DNA of 36,059 nucleotides, from positions 6,535,410-6,571,468 of the forward strand of contig BFEA01000008.1 of NCBI GenBank assembly GCA_003427395.1, in the 5' to 3' direction. The stretch comes from Chara braunii (Eukaryota; Streptophyta; Charophyceae; Charales; Characeae). The notes below the pieces were generated by a model. That model was given only the letters and a program-made list of their open reading frames with translations, was not told where the DNA came from and made no database searches. Made by a program: the position numbers and the translations under genes. The stretch's first letter is position 1. Every line of letters begins with the position of its first letter. This document shows, piece by piece, positions 8,304 to 19,290 of the stretch.

Positions 8304-9973
8304 TTAGTTTCCCGAGTTAGCTGGACGGGGTACGCGTGCCTTGCCCTTGTCCGAGCATTGTGCGGTAGTGTGGGTTACACTATTGCACCATAGGCAATAT
8401 CCGTACCGTTCACGCAAGTCAAATACCTCCTTGGTTATGTTGTATGTCGTCCATGGTTGCTGCCCAGTTCCCGTCGATGTGGTCGCTTGTGTCGCCTTGT
8501 TCTTCCGAACTCTCTTGGGACGCTTCAGCGGGAGCGCTGCGACAACTCCTCCATCACTCGAGGATGTTGCTGCAGCGTGGAGATCGACTGATTCGTCATA
8601 AATCACGGCATTGTTATGTGTCGATCGTTGATAGCCCTACTTAGCCACATAGTACGGCTGGGACTGCCGTTCGTTAGCGGCCTTGTCATCCGTTTGGATG
8701 ACCAGGTTCGCACGATCTAGAATAGCCTGGAATGAGGCATAATCGTACTCGTTGCCGAGTGTCGACCGCAGTCCGGCGCAAGATCACGAAAAGAATTTGG
8801 ATCGTTGGTTTGGAAAACTCGAGTCGAAGCCTGGAGTGGTTACTATCTTCTGCCACTTGATCGTCCAGTCTCAAGTTGGCATGTTTCCTTGTGAGCTGGT
8901 GTAGACCTCGTTCATGGCCGCCTTTACAACGTTGCGGACAATGAATCGAGTGAACCACAGTTGCTCGAACTCCTTCCATGGAATGTGCGTGTGGAGTTCG
9001 GCGATGGTGCATTTCTGATTGGCCGCGGGATGGTTCATCCATTTGGAGCGGCGTCCGGTCTTGTCTGCAGTTTGGTGATGTCGGTCTTGATGGCGGCCAC
9101 CGTGCTGCTGATCGTGGCCAGACTAGTGAAATCACCTAGTTCGTCGATAATAGTGACGACATGGTCGATGCGCTCCCCGAGCTGCCTCGCCGTGTCTGTC
9201 GTGTTGCCTGGCGCTGCTGAGGCCTTGGCCTCAATGCTGTTGGCGCATGAGGTGGTGGTGTTCAACAGCTGTTGCTGTTGTTGCTGATGTGTGGCGGCAG
9301 CGCGAACAACGGTTGTTAAGGCTGCAGCATCTTTCTGCTGAGTCTGTCCCAGCCGTCTGCCCTCGTGTATCTGCACAGTTAACATCGTATTGTTCCACAT
9401 CACCGCCCGCATCACGTTCAGCATCAGGTCAGCCAGGTTACTCCTTTCTGCCTCCGCCGGTGTCGATTCCGCCCGTTCGTCCGAAGGCTCAAAAATCATG
9501 CCTTGGAGTAGTGTCTTCCAGTGACTCTCGTTCTGAGTCGAGGATTCCATGCTGATGGCGTTCCGCTTGTCTCGAACCATCACGTCAGCCTCAGCAATTC
9601 GCTGAGCTTGGGCTGCCGCCTCATTGGCCAGTCCCTGACGTTCCGCCTCTGCTGCCTCCTGCTGTGCCTTAGCGGTAGCGACGACATTCGTAAATGCCTA
9701 TACCCGTTGAAGGTAATCAGACAACGGCTCGTGGGCCCCTTGGACCGAACATGCTGGAAGAGCCCCGGTGGTAACTGGTACTGCAGTTGCTGTACTTGAT
9801 GCCACTGGAGTCGTCCGCCTGCTGAGTCGCTTTTGCTGATACTTAGTTCGTGGAGGTACCACAGAGTGGCTATGAACTGCAAGCCTGGCACTGCGTCGTG
9901 GCAATGCCCCGGTGTCCTGTTCCGTCGACATCAGCACAAGCTGATGTGGTACTTGAGAAGTCCCGGTGGTCAC
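8304..9973 (-). pseudogene. gag (capsid/nucleocapsid), multiply disrupted
   Basis: The N-terminus starts at Met 9973 (MTTGTSQVPHQ) with a basic PRRSARL stretch. The frame is open to 9035 apart from a TAG at 9698-9700, and includes a Q/A-rich coiled-coil-like part with a Q6 run. After a TGA (9035-9037) the reading moves to another frame, resuming near 9015 as IAELHTHIPWKEFEQLW and AAMNEVYTSSQGNM; the first half of capsid seems missing. In this frame are stops at 8871-8873 (TGA), 8784-8786 (TGA) and 8637-8639 (TAG). The nucleocapsid has a CCHC zinc knuckle, CLWCNSVTHTTAQC (C-x2-C-x4-H-x4-C), and a basic KRPKRVRKNK patch. At least two TGA stops could come from CGA by deamination. Confidence 0.85.
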
Positions 9974-10609
9974 AGATTTCGGGGAGGGTAGGGAGTGTGG
10001 GAATAGGTGTAGAACAGATCAAGCAATTCTCATACAGTCCCTGTCCCAATTGTGGACTAGACACCTAATCAAAAGAAAAAGATGAACTTTTCCTCAAAAC
10101 AACTTAAAAATTCGTAATAAGAAATAATAACGAATTAATAATCAATAAAATTTAATTAATGATTAATAACGAATTTATAATCTCTTAATAATAATCAATA
10201 AAATTAATCAATAATTGCAATAATGATAATTAATGAATTTTAAATTGTGAAAAGATTAGGTATCCGTTGAGATCACCTATGGTCCAGGAGTTCACTGTTT
10301 ATTAGTGAATTACCCCGAAGTTGCAGTTCTGAGGGAACAATTCCGAACCGTTTGCCCAAAAAAATTTCGGATAGTCAGGAAGGAAAACACTCGAATTTTC
10401 AAAAAACATAAAATTTCAGGAATTTCAACCTACAAAAGTCCGATTTTTGAAGGCCTGAGTCCGTATTCGAAATTTCTCAAATTAGGGAAAGAAAAAAAAA
10501 AAAATCATGAAAACTTCAAATTCCAACCCTAATTTTCCGCGATTCCGCGGAATTTTTGGTTTTACGGTTCCAAAACATTCGAATTTTCCAAATTGAACGA
10601 AAAACCGAA

Positions 10610-10945
10610 ATTTTATCGTAACCCTAATTCCAATACCGAAATAAAACATAATACCGATTTTTAAAAAAACGAATACCGAATCAAAACAGAATGCCGAATT
10701 AAAACAGAATACCGAATTGATATCAGAATGCCGAATTAAAACAGAATACTGATTTAAATTTTAAACAGAATAACGAAGTAGAATCAGAATACCGAATTAA
10801 AACAGAATATCGGATTAAACGGAATACCAAATAAACGGAATACCAAATTAAACAGAATACCGGATTAAAACAGAATCCCCATTTGAAAGTCAGAATACCG
10901 AAGTGAAACGGAATGCCGAATTAAAACAGAATCCCGAAAAAAAAA
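10610..10945. repeat. Degenerate ~18-22-bp tandem repeat
   Basis: More than a dozen variants of cagaataccgaattaaaa follow one another, with changes such as gaatgccgaa, gaataccaaa and gaatatcgga. Several units carry a ccgaa core. The unit length drifts, as in an old satellite-like expansion. Confidence 0.85.
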
Positions 10946-11304
10946 AATTGCAACTTGAATCTCGATAGTAGTGCAGAACTGATTTGGAAAATCAATCTAT
11001 TTCCTAATCAGAACTACCTTGTGAGCAGATCCATTGATTGGTCTGCTCCGATACCGAAACTGTTGCATACTAGTGAATGCTTCAACAAGTATGGGCAGAA
11101 CCAAAGATCAACCAATATAGGATGAGCATGTATGCAGCGGAAGTCTGATAAATGGACTGACTCACATAGACTGAACTCATACAGATATCACTCCACACAC
11201 AAGCAATCGTGAGATGGTGGGGTCTGAGCCAATCATAGACGATGCTCAGGCCCCGTACAACCATACACAGATGAAAGGTGGGAGGAGAGACGAAGGAGGT
11301 GGGA

Positions 11305-11320
11305 GATGTAGGCAGCGCCA
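11305..11320 (-). promoter_or_regulatory. Candidate primer-binding site
   Basis: Directly inside the 5' LTR, in element orientation, is TC then TGGCGCTGCCTACATC. Primer-binding sites normally start TGG, complementary to the CCA end of a tRNA. A tRNA ending GGCAGCGCCA would match; I cannot name it. Against this, the first 9 bp (TCTGGCGCT) are also found outside the 3' LTR, so they might be part of the LTR. Confidence 0.35.
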
Positions 11321-11322
11321 GA

Positions 11323-12224
11323 TGTCANCGAGATAGAATCCAGTAGGTCNCCGATATGGTAGTCCAAAATGTCATCGAACAAGATCAAAATGTCGTGGAC
11401 AATAAGTCACCAATGTCGGAGGTACAGAGTCCTAATGTAACCGGTGTCCAATCTGTGATGCCGCNGAGTATCAANCCCAACAATCTCCAAGTCTCGAATC
11501 CGGTAAGTATCACAGCCTCTTACCACCGAAGTCCAACACTGATCTCTGTCCAACTCGTATCATGTCTCCAGTCTTAAGAAGAAGAAGAAGAAGAAGAAGA
11601 AGTCTGAAGAAGAAGAGGATGGAGATGAGGAGGAGATAGCAGAGGAGGAGGGAGAGATGGCGAGCTAGGGAGGAGGAGTGTCCTCGTTACCCTGTCCTGG
11701 TTCGAAACCCTACCTGCAAGGTGCAAGGTGGTGCCTTGAGGTCTCTGCAGTCGAAGTCCTCGGAAGCTATGGCGCCACAGGTAAGTACCAGATAAGCCTC
11801 TCGCTGCTCTCTATCCCATACTGCAGTCTAGCACTAACCTCGCGCTACTGCAGTAGCGTTGCGCCCTAAACAGAATAGCGCAGCGTTCTCTCCAAGGACT
11901 GCTGCTCCAAAATGCCGAACAGGCAGCCTCCCGGTACCTAAGTACCGGTGTGGAAAGGCCGGCCTCTATGCTGCGAGGCCGAGCCGCGTCAAAAGTGACG
12001 ATTCAGATCAGACCGGCGGACGGCAGCCTCAAGAGCGCCGCCAGGCCCAACGATAACGTCGTTTGGGCCTGCCCGTCTGGTCTGGTCCTAAAATGTGGCC
12101 TAAAGGCCAACCGGTGGGCCTGTAAATGGCGCTACCGGTTTAAAGGTCCGGCCTTGGGCCTGGACCGGCCTCCGAACCCCTATCTGTCGGGCCTAACCGG
12201 GCCCGTGTGACACAGTGTGTAACA
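11323..12224 (-). repeat. 5' LTR of the chromovirus
   Basis: Aligns with 3156-4079. The first ~200 bp (low-coordinate end, U5) show no substitution at all, while the remainder carries all ~28. It has a shorter GAA run, lacks a 10-bp block, and contains four ambiguous bases (11327, 11350, 11465, 11475), one at exactly the same offset as in the other LTR (11465 and 3298). Being distal to gag, it is the 5' LTR and would carry the promoter; no clear TATA box was found in element orientation. Confidence 0.93.
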
Positions 12225-14485
12225 ACAGGGAAAACTCGTTGAACAGTTGTCATGAAGCTGGCCAGTAGAGAGGTGCGGTCATGTGTGCAGCTATACATAT
12301 ATATTGTCACATAACTATGAACTAAAAGAGCGCAATTTGCGAAACAAATAAAATAATGTCTGCCCATTAGCTGGGAGTGCTCCCATCTTGGATCACGGCA
12401 TAAGGCCAGTTCAAAGTGCTGAGGTGTGCAAGTTGTCAGAAGCAGATTCCCCAACTCTGGCGCACCGAGCACCCCAGGTCTCTGTGGCCTTAGGGCCTCG
12501 CTGCACTACTCACCAGATTTGTAAGACTGTGGGTGCATCTCCAGCTAGGAGGAAATATACACTCGCCCGTTTTCTGTTTTTTTGAACTTTTTTCTACATT
12601 TGGCGAGTGGTGGAGGTGGAGTGAAGCCTTTAGTGGTAAGTGCTGCCCAACAACAAAAAATCAGCAAAAGAGTGCCACATTGAGTCGCACCGGACATTCC
12701 TCTTCCTCGCCCCCCCCGCCCCCCCTCCCACTCCTCCCCAACTCCCCTCTCCTTTAGCTAAGATAATGATGTACTGGTACAGTTCCTGACATCAACTATT
12801 ACCACATTAGAAGTGAAGCTACGGAACCTGTTCACACTTCCTCTGGGAGCCAGCACGACTGACAGGAGGCCTAGAAGGCAACGGCAGCAGCTGAGATTGA
12901 GAAAAACTTGCAGCCTTGTCGATCAGATCTCTTCAAGGCACAGAGGGAGAAGAACGCCAGAGCGCACAGAGGGAGAAGAACACCAGAGCGCACAGATTTC
13001 AAACCGGCATCCACCCAAACCTTCCTCACCCAAAATCTCCTTCCAACAGCAGCCCGCAGGCTCCAAGCGGCCAGCCGAAACATCTGGGCCAATCAAGTGT
13101 CAGTGGTTCTGCAGGTCAGAACTGACAAACACCAACAGTACACAGCTCCTTGGGGACATGTTACCTTAGCAGAGGAAGGGAGATCTAGAGGTGATCTTCA
13201 AAACAAGCTTTAGCAAAGAGTGGGAACAACAGCCTGATGCCCTAGTGCTCGACTCGCTGCCAGGGTTTTCCTCCCACCTGAACATCATGTGCCTCCCACT
13301 GAAATTCTGCCACGTGAGACCTGTCTGACTGCCTAAGTAGCAGAGTCTCATCATGAACTGCAAGCACAGCCAACAGCTCATATCTGTGGTGGATAAGCGC
13401 AATTTCTCGACATGTTTAAACTTTAAAACGCATAGGCCTGCACGGACACTACAAACCTCCTCTATGGATCAGCTACTTGGGGTGCCAGCTAAAACCAATC
13501 AGCTCAAAATCAGGCCGCCCCTGAGCAGTGCCTTCAAGACCACCATTGCCACAAGGGCGCACACTGCACTTAAATTGCTTCGTTTTCTCTTTCTTTTCCT
13601 TTCTCGTTTTCCTTGTAATCATACCCTGCTTCAACCACTAGCTACTCCCTTGGTTCACTCTGTGTATGTATGTCGTATTAGCTCTCTTTGGTCGTGCATG
13701 CAGAACTCCTCCCAAGAGCAGGGTTGCCTCCGTACTGCACAGCAGAATGAGCCCGGCACATCATGCAGCGAACATGTTCGCCGAGTACAGTGTGAGCAGA
13801 CCCACAGTTCTCACTCTGCTGATTGCAACGGCCTGAAGTGTCGATTCTCAGACTGTGGGCAGGGTTGGTACCCGCGTGTCCGTTCGTGTTTGGCACAGTT
13901 GACGCATCAACTGTCCAGTGTCATTACCATTCACTGAACGACGCAAATCACGACTACGATATCATATCATTCGGAATGTTGAGGCTTCAGGCATGACAGA
14001 AGCAGCAATGCTCTTGCCGTTGCTGAACATTATGGAGGCGCCCAAAACGCTGAAGTCAACTTCAGACACGTTCCATAATCACTTTGCCTTTGAAATGATT
14101 CTTAAATTCCCATAATTGTTGTTCAAAAGCAATTGAGGCACTTACAGGTTGACCAATACACTTGGCACAACCTCAATCTGATGCTATCTTCTTACGCGAA
14201 ATTACACCCCATTACAATGAGCTGGCTGTCCCAGTATGATGCAGTCGTTGTGAAATGGCGTTGTGCTCAGCGGAAGAAAGAAAATTTCCAATGATATTTA
14301 ATATTTATCCAGTTTCACTTTAAGCGGCTGTTTGTGCACAAGTGGCAGACCGCCATAGTCCTCCGCCGAGGACATCTGCAGAGTCCTCATGGTAAGCCTT
14401 TGAAATCCATATGACTCATATAATTCATGAAACAAAACTTATCGCTCGAGCTAAACAAATCAGGTTATCAAGTCCACACAGTCAC
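12225..14485. other. No recognisable gene
   Basis: A frame of 194 codons (13353-13937, plus) and shorter ones exist, but none shows a domain or codon pattern I recognise. It includes a C-rich run near 12706-12750 and a short tandem repeat at 12936-13000. I see no RNA gene or inverted-repeat element here. Confidence 0.5.
12936..13000. repeat. ~24-bp tandem repeat
   Basis: Units of the form gcacagagggagaagaa followed by cgccaga or caccaga occur twice, with a partial third. Confidence 0.8.
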
Positions 14486-14489
14486 ACCT

Positions 14490-14775
14490 GCTTAGCCAGT
14501 GCTAAGGAAGGAGGTGGGTCATATCAAAAATAGCCCAGGCAAACCCACCGAGGAGAGCCTGGCAAGCCCGAAAGGGCCTGGGCGAGAGGGAAACAAGAGA
14601 GGCCAGGCCTCTGCTTGGCCTGAGCAGTCAGAATCTAGCATTACCTGTCAATTGGTTGATTACTCACCCAACGGAGCGGGTGAGTAGTCTAAACAGGGTT
14701 CAAAAGGGTGCGTATCAGTTTCCTGGGTTCAAAAGGGTGTCTATCAGTTTCCTTTTTCTACTCTATCCAGTAACT
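14490..14775 (+). repeat. Dispersed repeat, copy 1 (related to 18170-18425)
   Basis: Shares gcttggcctgagcagtc and the following gaatctag with 18316-18340, in like surroundings of GC-rich blocks and (g)gtcat phrases. Contains ggccaggc-ctct-gcttggcc, a short hairpin, and ends in a 31-bp tandem duplication. Its class is unknown; because the second copy adjoins mitochondrial-like DNA, an organellar origin is possible. Confidence 0.55.
14693..14752. repeat. 31-bp tandem duplication
   Basis: gggttcaaaagggtg followed by (c/t)gtatcagtttcct or tctatcagtttcct is present twice in a row. Confidence 0.85.
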
Positions 14776-14779
14776 TGTT

Positions 14780-15497
14780 CTCCTTCATAAAGAACTTTGA
14801 AGTAACAGTCATCCAAAAGCCGGCCAAGGGAGAACAAAGTTATTCCCTCCCCTGCCAACTAATCAGACCAAATCTCTCCCGTCAACTAATCAGACCCAGC
14901 TCCCTCCCAGCTACAAACCATTGAGAGGACTTGGATCCCATTCGGTTCCCGAGAAATTGGCCGGTATAAGAACATATGAGTTCATAAAAGCTTCATATTT
15001 TGTCTTATCTAAGAAATTATGTACCGCATCAAACCAGTGGCAGCAGCGCCACCCCTGAGTCCAGGGCTCCCGATAGGAGGTGGCTGTTTAGACCTGGTAT
15101 ACCGATCGAAGTTTGGACACCAACCGGAAGCTGTTGTCAGCTTACGCGAAATAACAAGGACAGTCAGAAAGTGCATTGGTGGCATTGGTATCTGAATCAC
15201 TTGGATTGCCCTGAAGAGCCAATCTGATAGACTTGACACGACAAGCACTTGCGTCTACTTTCTACACAGCCATCTGGAGGCAGCTCTTCACAGTACATGT
15301 GACTGATGTGAGGGTCAGTCTAGTGGCATTCCAAGTTGTGCCATTGAGTAATAGCACATATTGTGTCCAGCTCAACAATATGCCAGCAAGAGTCGCATGC
15401 GAACTTCGCTAACCAGGCCTCCTCCAGTCTCGGGGGCCGCTACTACTTCAGCCCCCCTACAGCTTACGAGCCCCCCTACAAGTTCAAGGCGTCCACC
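14780..15497. other. No recognisable gene
   Basis: Includes a near-repeat of taatcagacc (about 14861 and 14888). No domain-bearing frame or RNA was seen. Confidence 0.5.
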
Positions 15498-15501
15498 TTA
15501 A

Positions 15502-15689
15502 GCCACCAGTACTTCAGAGCAGCCACAGCCCGGGGCTCCAAATGCCCTGCATGCCAAAAAACAACGAACCGGCATGGGTCTCGTTTTGGATGGCACCACC
15601 AGCCATTTTGCTCTGGCTACCAACGTCCGAAAGTTGCTGCAGCGTACAAGGCGCGTTGAAGGAAAATGGCTGGGAAACATACTGGTGGC
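15502..15689. mobile_element. TTAA-type MITE, copy A1
   Basis: Left end gCCACCAGTACTTCAG after TTAA (15498-15501); right end TACTGGTGGC. Its inner right part (aaatggctgggaaac) is also found in copy H (31084-31234), so the two belong to one subfamily. The next base starts copy A2, so the two elements are back to back and the shared target site has decayed. Confidence 0.7.
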
Positions 15690-15690
15690 T

Positions 15691-15839
15691 ACCACCAGTA
15701 CTTGGCCCAGCTATCGGCCGTGGAAAAAACAGAGTAGAACCGTTTCTAGTCGGATGAATTTGGGCACTCCTGTAGTGGCCCGTACGATTCCTAAAATTGT
15801 GGCTTGTTAACGGACACAACTTTAGGAAGTCCTGGTGGT
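15691..15839 (-). mobile_element. TTAA-type MITE, copy A2
   Basis: Ends ACCACCAGTACTTGG and AAGTCCTGGTGGT, then TTAA (15840-15843). Reverse-complemented, it aligns along its whole length with copy F (27749-27903), including gtacgggccac, caggagtgcccaaattc and gggccaagtactggt. That full-length homology shows this is a true repeat family and not just shared ends. Confidence 0.85.
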
Positions 15840-15843
15840 TTAA

Positions 15844-17930
15844 GAGTCCCCACACGAAGGGAACATATCTTTCTGATTTGCGCTTTGAGGCAGTGGCGTT
15901 TCAGGCCTCAGGCTAGTTCAGAGGGCTTCAACAGCATCAGGACAAGCTGAAATGTGGTAATGACAATGTGCATGGACCGCATAGTTTATTATTTTTGCCC
16001 TTGCCGATTGCCGACCACGCAACCACTAGATTGATCATTTTTTCAATCTGCCACTTATCCTTGGTTCAATTATGAAAGAGTACGTAAGGCTGGATCTTGA
16101 AACTTAACCTGGAAATAGAACTCACAGGTAACCTGTGACCCGAGGCAATACCCCTGTGTGGTCCTTCATCTAGTCTCTTCTTCAGTACCTATACTTCAGA
16201 GCCAATGGAATGACCCCTTTCAATCCAGCCTACCCACCATAAGGCAACCCCATTGATGACAATCACAGAGCAGTCACAGCGCTTAAAATGACCTACAAGC
16301 ACTTGCAGATGCGTCCAGCGCTTAAAATGACCTACTCCTGTCAACCACTTTCCGTCTCCAGCTTCTTCGCTGTTATTCTGCCATCACTACAACCTTACGG
16401 GCTAGATTTCTTCTCAGCCAGTCACAGCGGCCACATAACGGCTCCACTCCCTTCTCCACTCTGGCCATGTATGAACCGTCTCACATCATAAGTTGCTTCT
16501 CGGGTAAAAGCTGAGCATCAGCTACCCACTTCTCCCGATGGAATGCCCACCAGTCTCCCCCAACAGCACCAAATTCTCCACCACACACTGGCCAATCCCA
16601 TCATACATGGAGAGCATCCTCCTCAGGCATGAAATTCACAGACTAAGCCCTAAGGGGTGCAGCGTGCTCGATGTCTATTATTTGCCAGAAGACGCAAATT
16701 GACAAAACCTGTCCAGAGTGTAGCATTTTCAGCCTCTTTCTCTTTCCTCTACATCACCCCTATCAAGCTTTCGCCTGTAACATAAGGCATTGTCATTGTT
16801 CCTATATGTTGTTTTTTTTTGCTTTTTTTCTTCCCAGTGTTCATTGTTCCTATATCTGGCAAGCCCTGTACGGCACATACCGCTGTCATTCGGGGGGGAA
16901 ATGATTGCCCAAGGGAGGTCCATTAAAGATTTAGCAGCTTCAGTCATGTGAGTCGCTCAGACTCGGTCTGACCCATCTGACAAAACCCACCCCAACTCGG
17001 CTAAAAAGATGAAATCATCCGGCGGACCGAGGCAGTGAAGGTCCTATGCAACCAGTAACATACCTTTTTTTCTCTTTCTTCTTTTTCTTTTGAATCATCC
17101 ATACCTATTGTGCAGTGGGTCCGGTGCTGTAGGAACCACTTGGTCAAGGTATTGCAACCTAACCCCCGGCCTCAGTGTTCAGCTCAGTCGTTTGTTTGTC
17201 AGCTTCTGAATCACATGTTAGATCCGCCATAAGGAGCCAAAATGACAGATCGGACGGAGCGTTCCTTGCAACCTAAGTTCCCCCATTTTTCTTTCTTTCA
17301 ATCGCAGCTTTCTGTTTTTTTTCCTAAGGTCCAGAAACCTTGGAAAACCTAAAACTTTGTGGAACTGATGAATGTACTCACACTTGGCCTCCAGTGGATG
17401 TCTCCGAGGGTATAACAGTCACAGGCAGAGGATGGAAACTTCCACTGTGAGAGTACCGGATGCTGTACGATTACACTGTCAAGCACCTCTACCACCTTCC
17501 TCCAATCCAAGCGAAAACAAAGTGCACCCATTGGTGACCTTTTATGATTTGTGTTTTCCTTCCCACAGCTGCGACGGGCAGAAGCCGAGCACACACAACT
17601 GCAGAGGAAAGCAATGGAGCGGCATTGGAGCCCGAAGTTCACGTGGTTTCACTGGCATGCACAAGCTAGAGCAAGCCGGAACACACTCCTCAGCTCATGC
17701 TTTGGCATCGAAGCCGTTCTTCGACTTTCACATTGAAAGAGGGGTTTCGGCAATTCGGCAAGTGGACAGGTACTGCCTACATAGTCCATTATGAATTGTG
17801 CACCCAACGTAGAGGCACAACAACTGGCACCCAGCTAGATCAACAACACCCCATACGACAGTCTGAGAAAATACCTTACTCGTCTAGTGCCGTCCTACTT
17901 TCTGTCGCCTCCTCAATAAAGGAGAGGTAG
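15844..17930. other. No complete gene; one possible splice acceptor
   Basis: Mostly featureless. A direct repeat cagcgcttaaaatgacctac occurs at about 16277 and 16314. At about 17550-17569 there is a strong-looking acceptor (pyrimidine-rich, ending cccacag) followed by an open frame LRRAEAEHTQLQRKAMERHW. I cannot assign the peptide or find partner exons, so no gene is called. Confidence 0.4.
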
Positions 17931-17933
17931 CAG

Positions 17934-18006
17934 CTCAGTTGGTATAACACCCATGAACTGCTGAAACGCGGGTCTCTGAGTTCAACTCCATATGGAACTA
18001 GATGAA
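17934..18006 (+). repeat. tRNA-derived SINE-like unit 1
   Basis: Has a pol III A-box-like agctcagttggtataa and a B-box-like gagttcaactcc about 45 bp downstream, as in tRNA-derived SINEs. A minus-strand sequence at 25716-25785 shares the order cagttg - cccaygaactgytgaaa - gttcraatcc. A 15-bp piece (aacgcgggtctctga) is repeated just downstream at about 18009. It lacks convincing tRNA pairing, so it is not called as a tRNA. Confidence 0.5.
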
Positions 18007-18169
18007 TAAAACGCGGGTCTCTGAAATAAGGGCCAGTCAGTTCACTGATTATATCTAAGGCTTCCAGCCTGAAAGCGAATGGCGGCTTAAGGAAATGACA
18101 AAAAGTAAAGGATACTGACCCATGTTACCAGAGTGGCCCCAAACCACTTGCCCCGCTGAGTCAAAAACG

Positions 18170-18425
18170 AACTAAAAAGCCATGTTGGGCCGCCACCCTG
18201 CCTGGCACGCCCAGGCCGGTTGGGCAGAAGGGGGGTCACCCAGCAAAACCAGATGGGTAAAAAAAGAGGCAAGGATCCCCCCCCCCAAAAAAAGGACTTC
18301 AGGCAAGACTGCGCTTGGCCTAAGCAGTCGGAATCCAGTCTTAACTCCCGTTTCGGTGACGGGTCATCCACGGGGGGGTTGGGGGGTATAAACAATGACT
18401 AAAGGGGTTAAAAGGGGACATTTTG
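18170..18425 (+). repeat. Dispersed repeat, copy 2 (related to 14490-14775)
   Basis: Shares gcgcttggcctaagcagtc and gaatccag with copy 1. Contains C10 and G-rich runs and a small hairpin (cccgtttcggtgacggg). It directly precedes the mitochondrial-like segment. Confidence 0.5.
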
Positions 18426-18429
18426 ACTC

Positions 18430-19120
18430 ATGTTTTCTCATTTATTTTTTTATCTTAAAATTAACAAGGAATTTCGAGGTGGCCCTCAGCCAAATTTGGT
18501 TTGTATTGCAATTTACACAACATAATTTTTTTTCCTGATTTTTTTGACCTTTTTCTTTTTTGAAGTTTTTCTATTTTTTTAAATATCATGCGCTGAGATC
18601 GCCCGGGCCCCTGCCCGGTCCCTGCCCGGGCCGGGCCGCTTGGGAGGGTTCCCCGGAGACCTTCCCCCAGCCTGGCCGCCCAGGGACTAACACAGCAAAA
18701 AAGCAACAATAAAAACTATTAAGAAGTATATAATTTACAGCATACGATCTTCATCATACTGCGCTCTCTGATTGTATTTGATCTAACGAATGCAATAGAC
18801 AAATATTCATTATATATCGTCATATATATATATTTTTTTTGGCAAAGAATTTTGATCCGACCCCGAGGCAAAAGTTGTTCAGTTTATTTTTTTGCATAAG
18901 TTTTTTTCCTCCAATTTTTCGGATTCTTTTATTTCTTTTAACAGGGTCCTTCCTTGGCCCTTGCCGGCCGAGCCACCCGGACAACCAAGGTGACCCGGGC
19001 AGGCCCCGAATGGTAACACAGATACTGATAGAGAAACAACACAGACAAGAGCCTCATGAGAGCCGTAAAGTGAATTTGGAACGCGTCCCCGGGTTTTGGG
19101 GTAGTAAGTGTTAATTACCC
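18430..19120 (-). other. Probable mitochondrial intergenic DNA downstream of cox3
   Basis: Lies just after the cox3 stop in cox3 orientation. Composition changes sharply: AT-rich stretches broken by GC clusters (18600-18680 and 18945-19010) rich in cccggg and ggcccgg palindromes, an arrangement typical of organellar spacers. No gene is recognised. Assignment as part of the same NUMT is an inference from adjacency. Confidence 0.4.
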
Positions 19121-19123
19121 CCC

Positions 19124-19290
19124 CACCAATAAATAGATACAAATAGAAATAACCAAACCACATCAACCAAGCGGCAGCTTCAAACCCGAAATGGTGTCTT
19201 CGAGTAAAATGACCCATCTACTGACGAACACAACAGATAATAAGAAAAATGATTCCTACGATGACATGAAAGCCATGGAATCCAGTAGCT
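19124..19290 (-). pseudogene. cox3: cox3 3'-end relic (nuclear copy of mitochondrial DNA)
   Basis: The minus strand reads LATGFHGFHVIVGIIFLIIC, CVRQ, stop, MGHFTRRHHFGFEAAAW, and then in a shifted frame VDVVWLFLFVSIYWWGG and stop. These are the conserved last helices and C-terminus of cytochrome c oxidase subunit III, a membrane subunit of mitochondrial complex IV. Damage: an in-frame TAG at 19218-19220 where Tyr is usual, about 13 bases lost after EAAAW, and probably one base lost upstream in the T run before LATG. Homology fades above about 19290, where an intron or an insertion junction is possible. Trp is TGG and the standard code fits, as in plants and charophytes. Confidence 0.9.

Larger units (their letters stand above)
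9974..11322 (-). other. 5' leader of the chromovirus, AT-rich
   Basis: About 1.35 kb lies between the 5' LTR and gag. Next to gag (10061-10260) it is very AT-rich, with recurring aataatcaataaaatt phrases. The middle (10610-10945) is a degenerate tandem repeat, described separately. The part near the LTR (10960-11320) is of mixed composition without an open frame. No gene is seen. Long leaders often hold packaging signals; that is not visible here. Confidence 0.75.
3156..12224 (-). mobile_element. Ty3/gypsy chromovirus, degenerate full-length copy
   Basis: Two long terminal repeats of 924 and 902 bp in direct orientation enclose a 7.2-kb internal region that reads, on the minus strand, gag - protease - RT/RNase H - integrase - chromodomain. 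This order with a C-terminal chromodomain defines the chromovirus branch of Ty3/gypsy. The polypurine tract lies just inside the left LTR, which confirms minus orientation. It is non-functional: stops and frameshifts in gag, an inverted duplication in protease, an altered RT catalytic box, and a frameshift before integrase. No clear 5-bp target duplication is visible (ccaga on the left, acagg on the right), so one end may have recombined. LTR divergence of about 3% by hand alignment suggests a moderately old insertion. Confidence 0.95.

Noticed and set aside
13353-13937. 194-codon open frame on the plus strand
   Set aside because: Low similarity to anything known to me, no motif, irregular composition; likely chance.
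17934-18006. Functional tRNA gene
   Set aside because: A- and B-box-like motifs exist, but acceptor and anticodon stems do not pair convincingly and no T-run terminator follows; SINE-like relic is the better fit.
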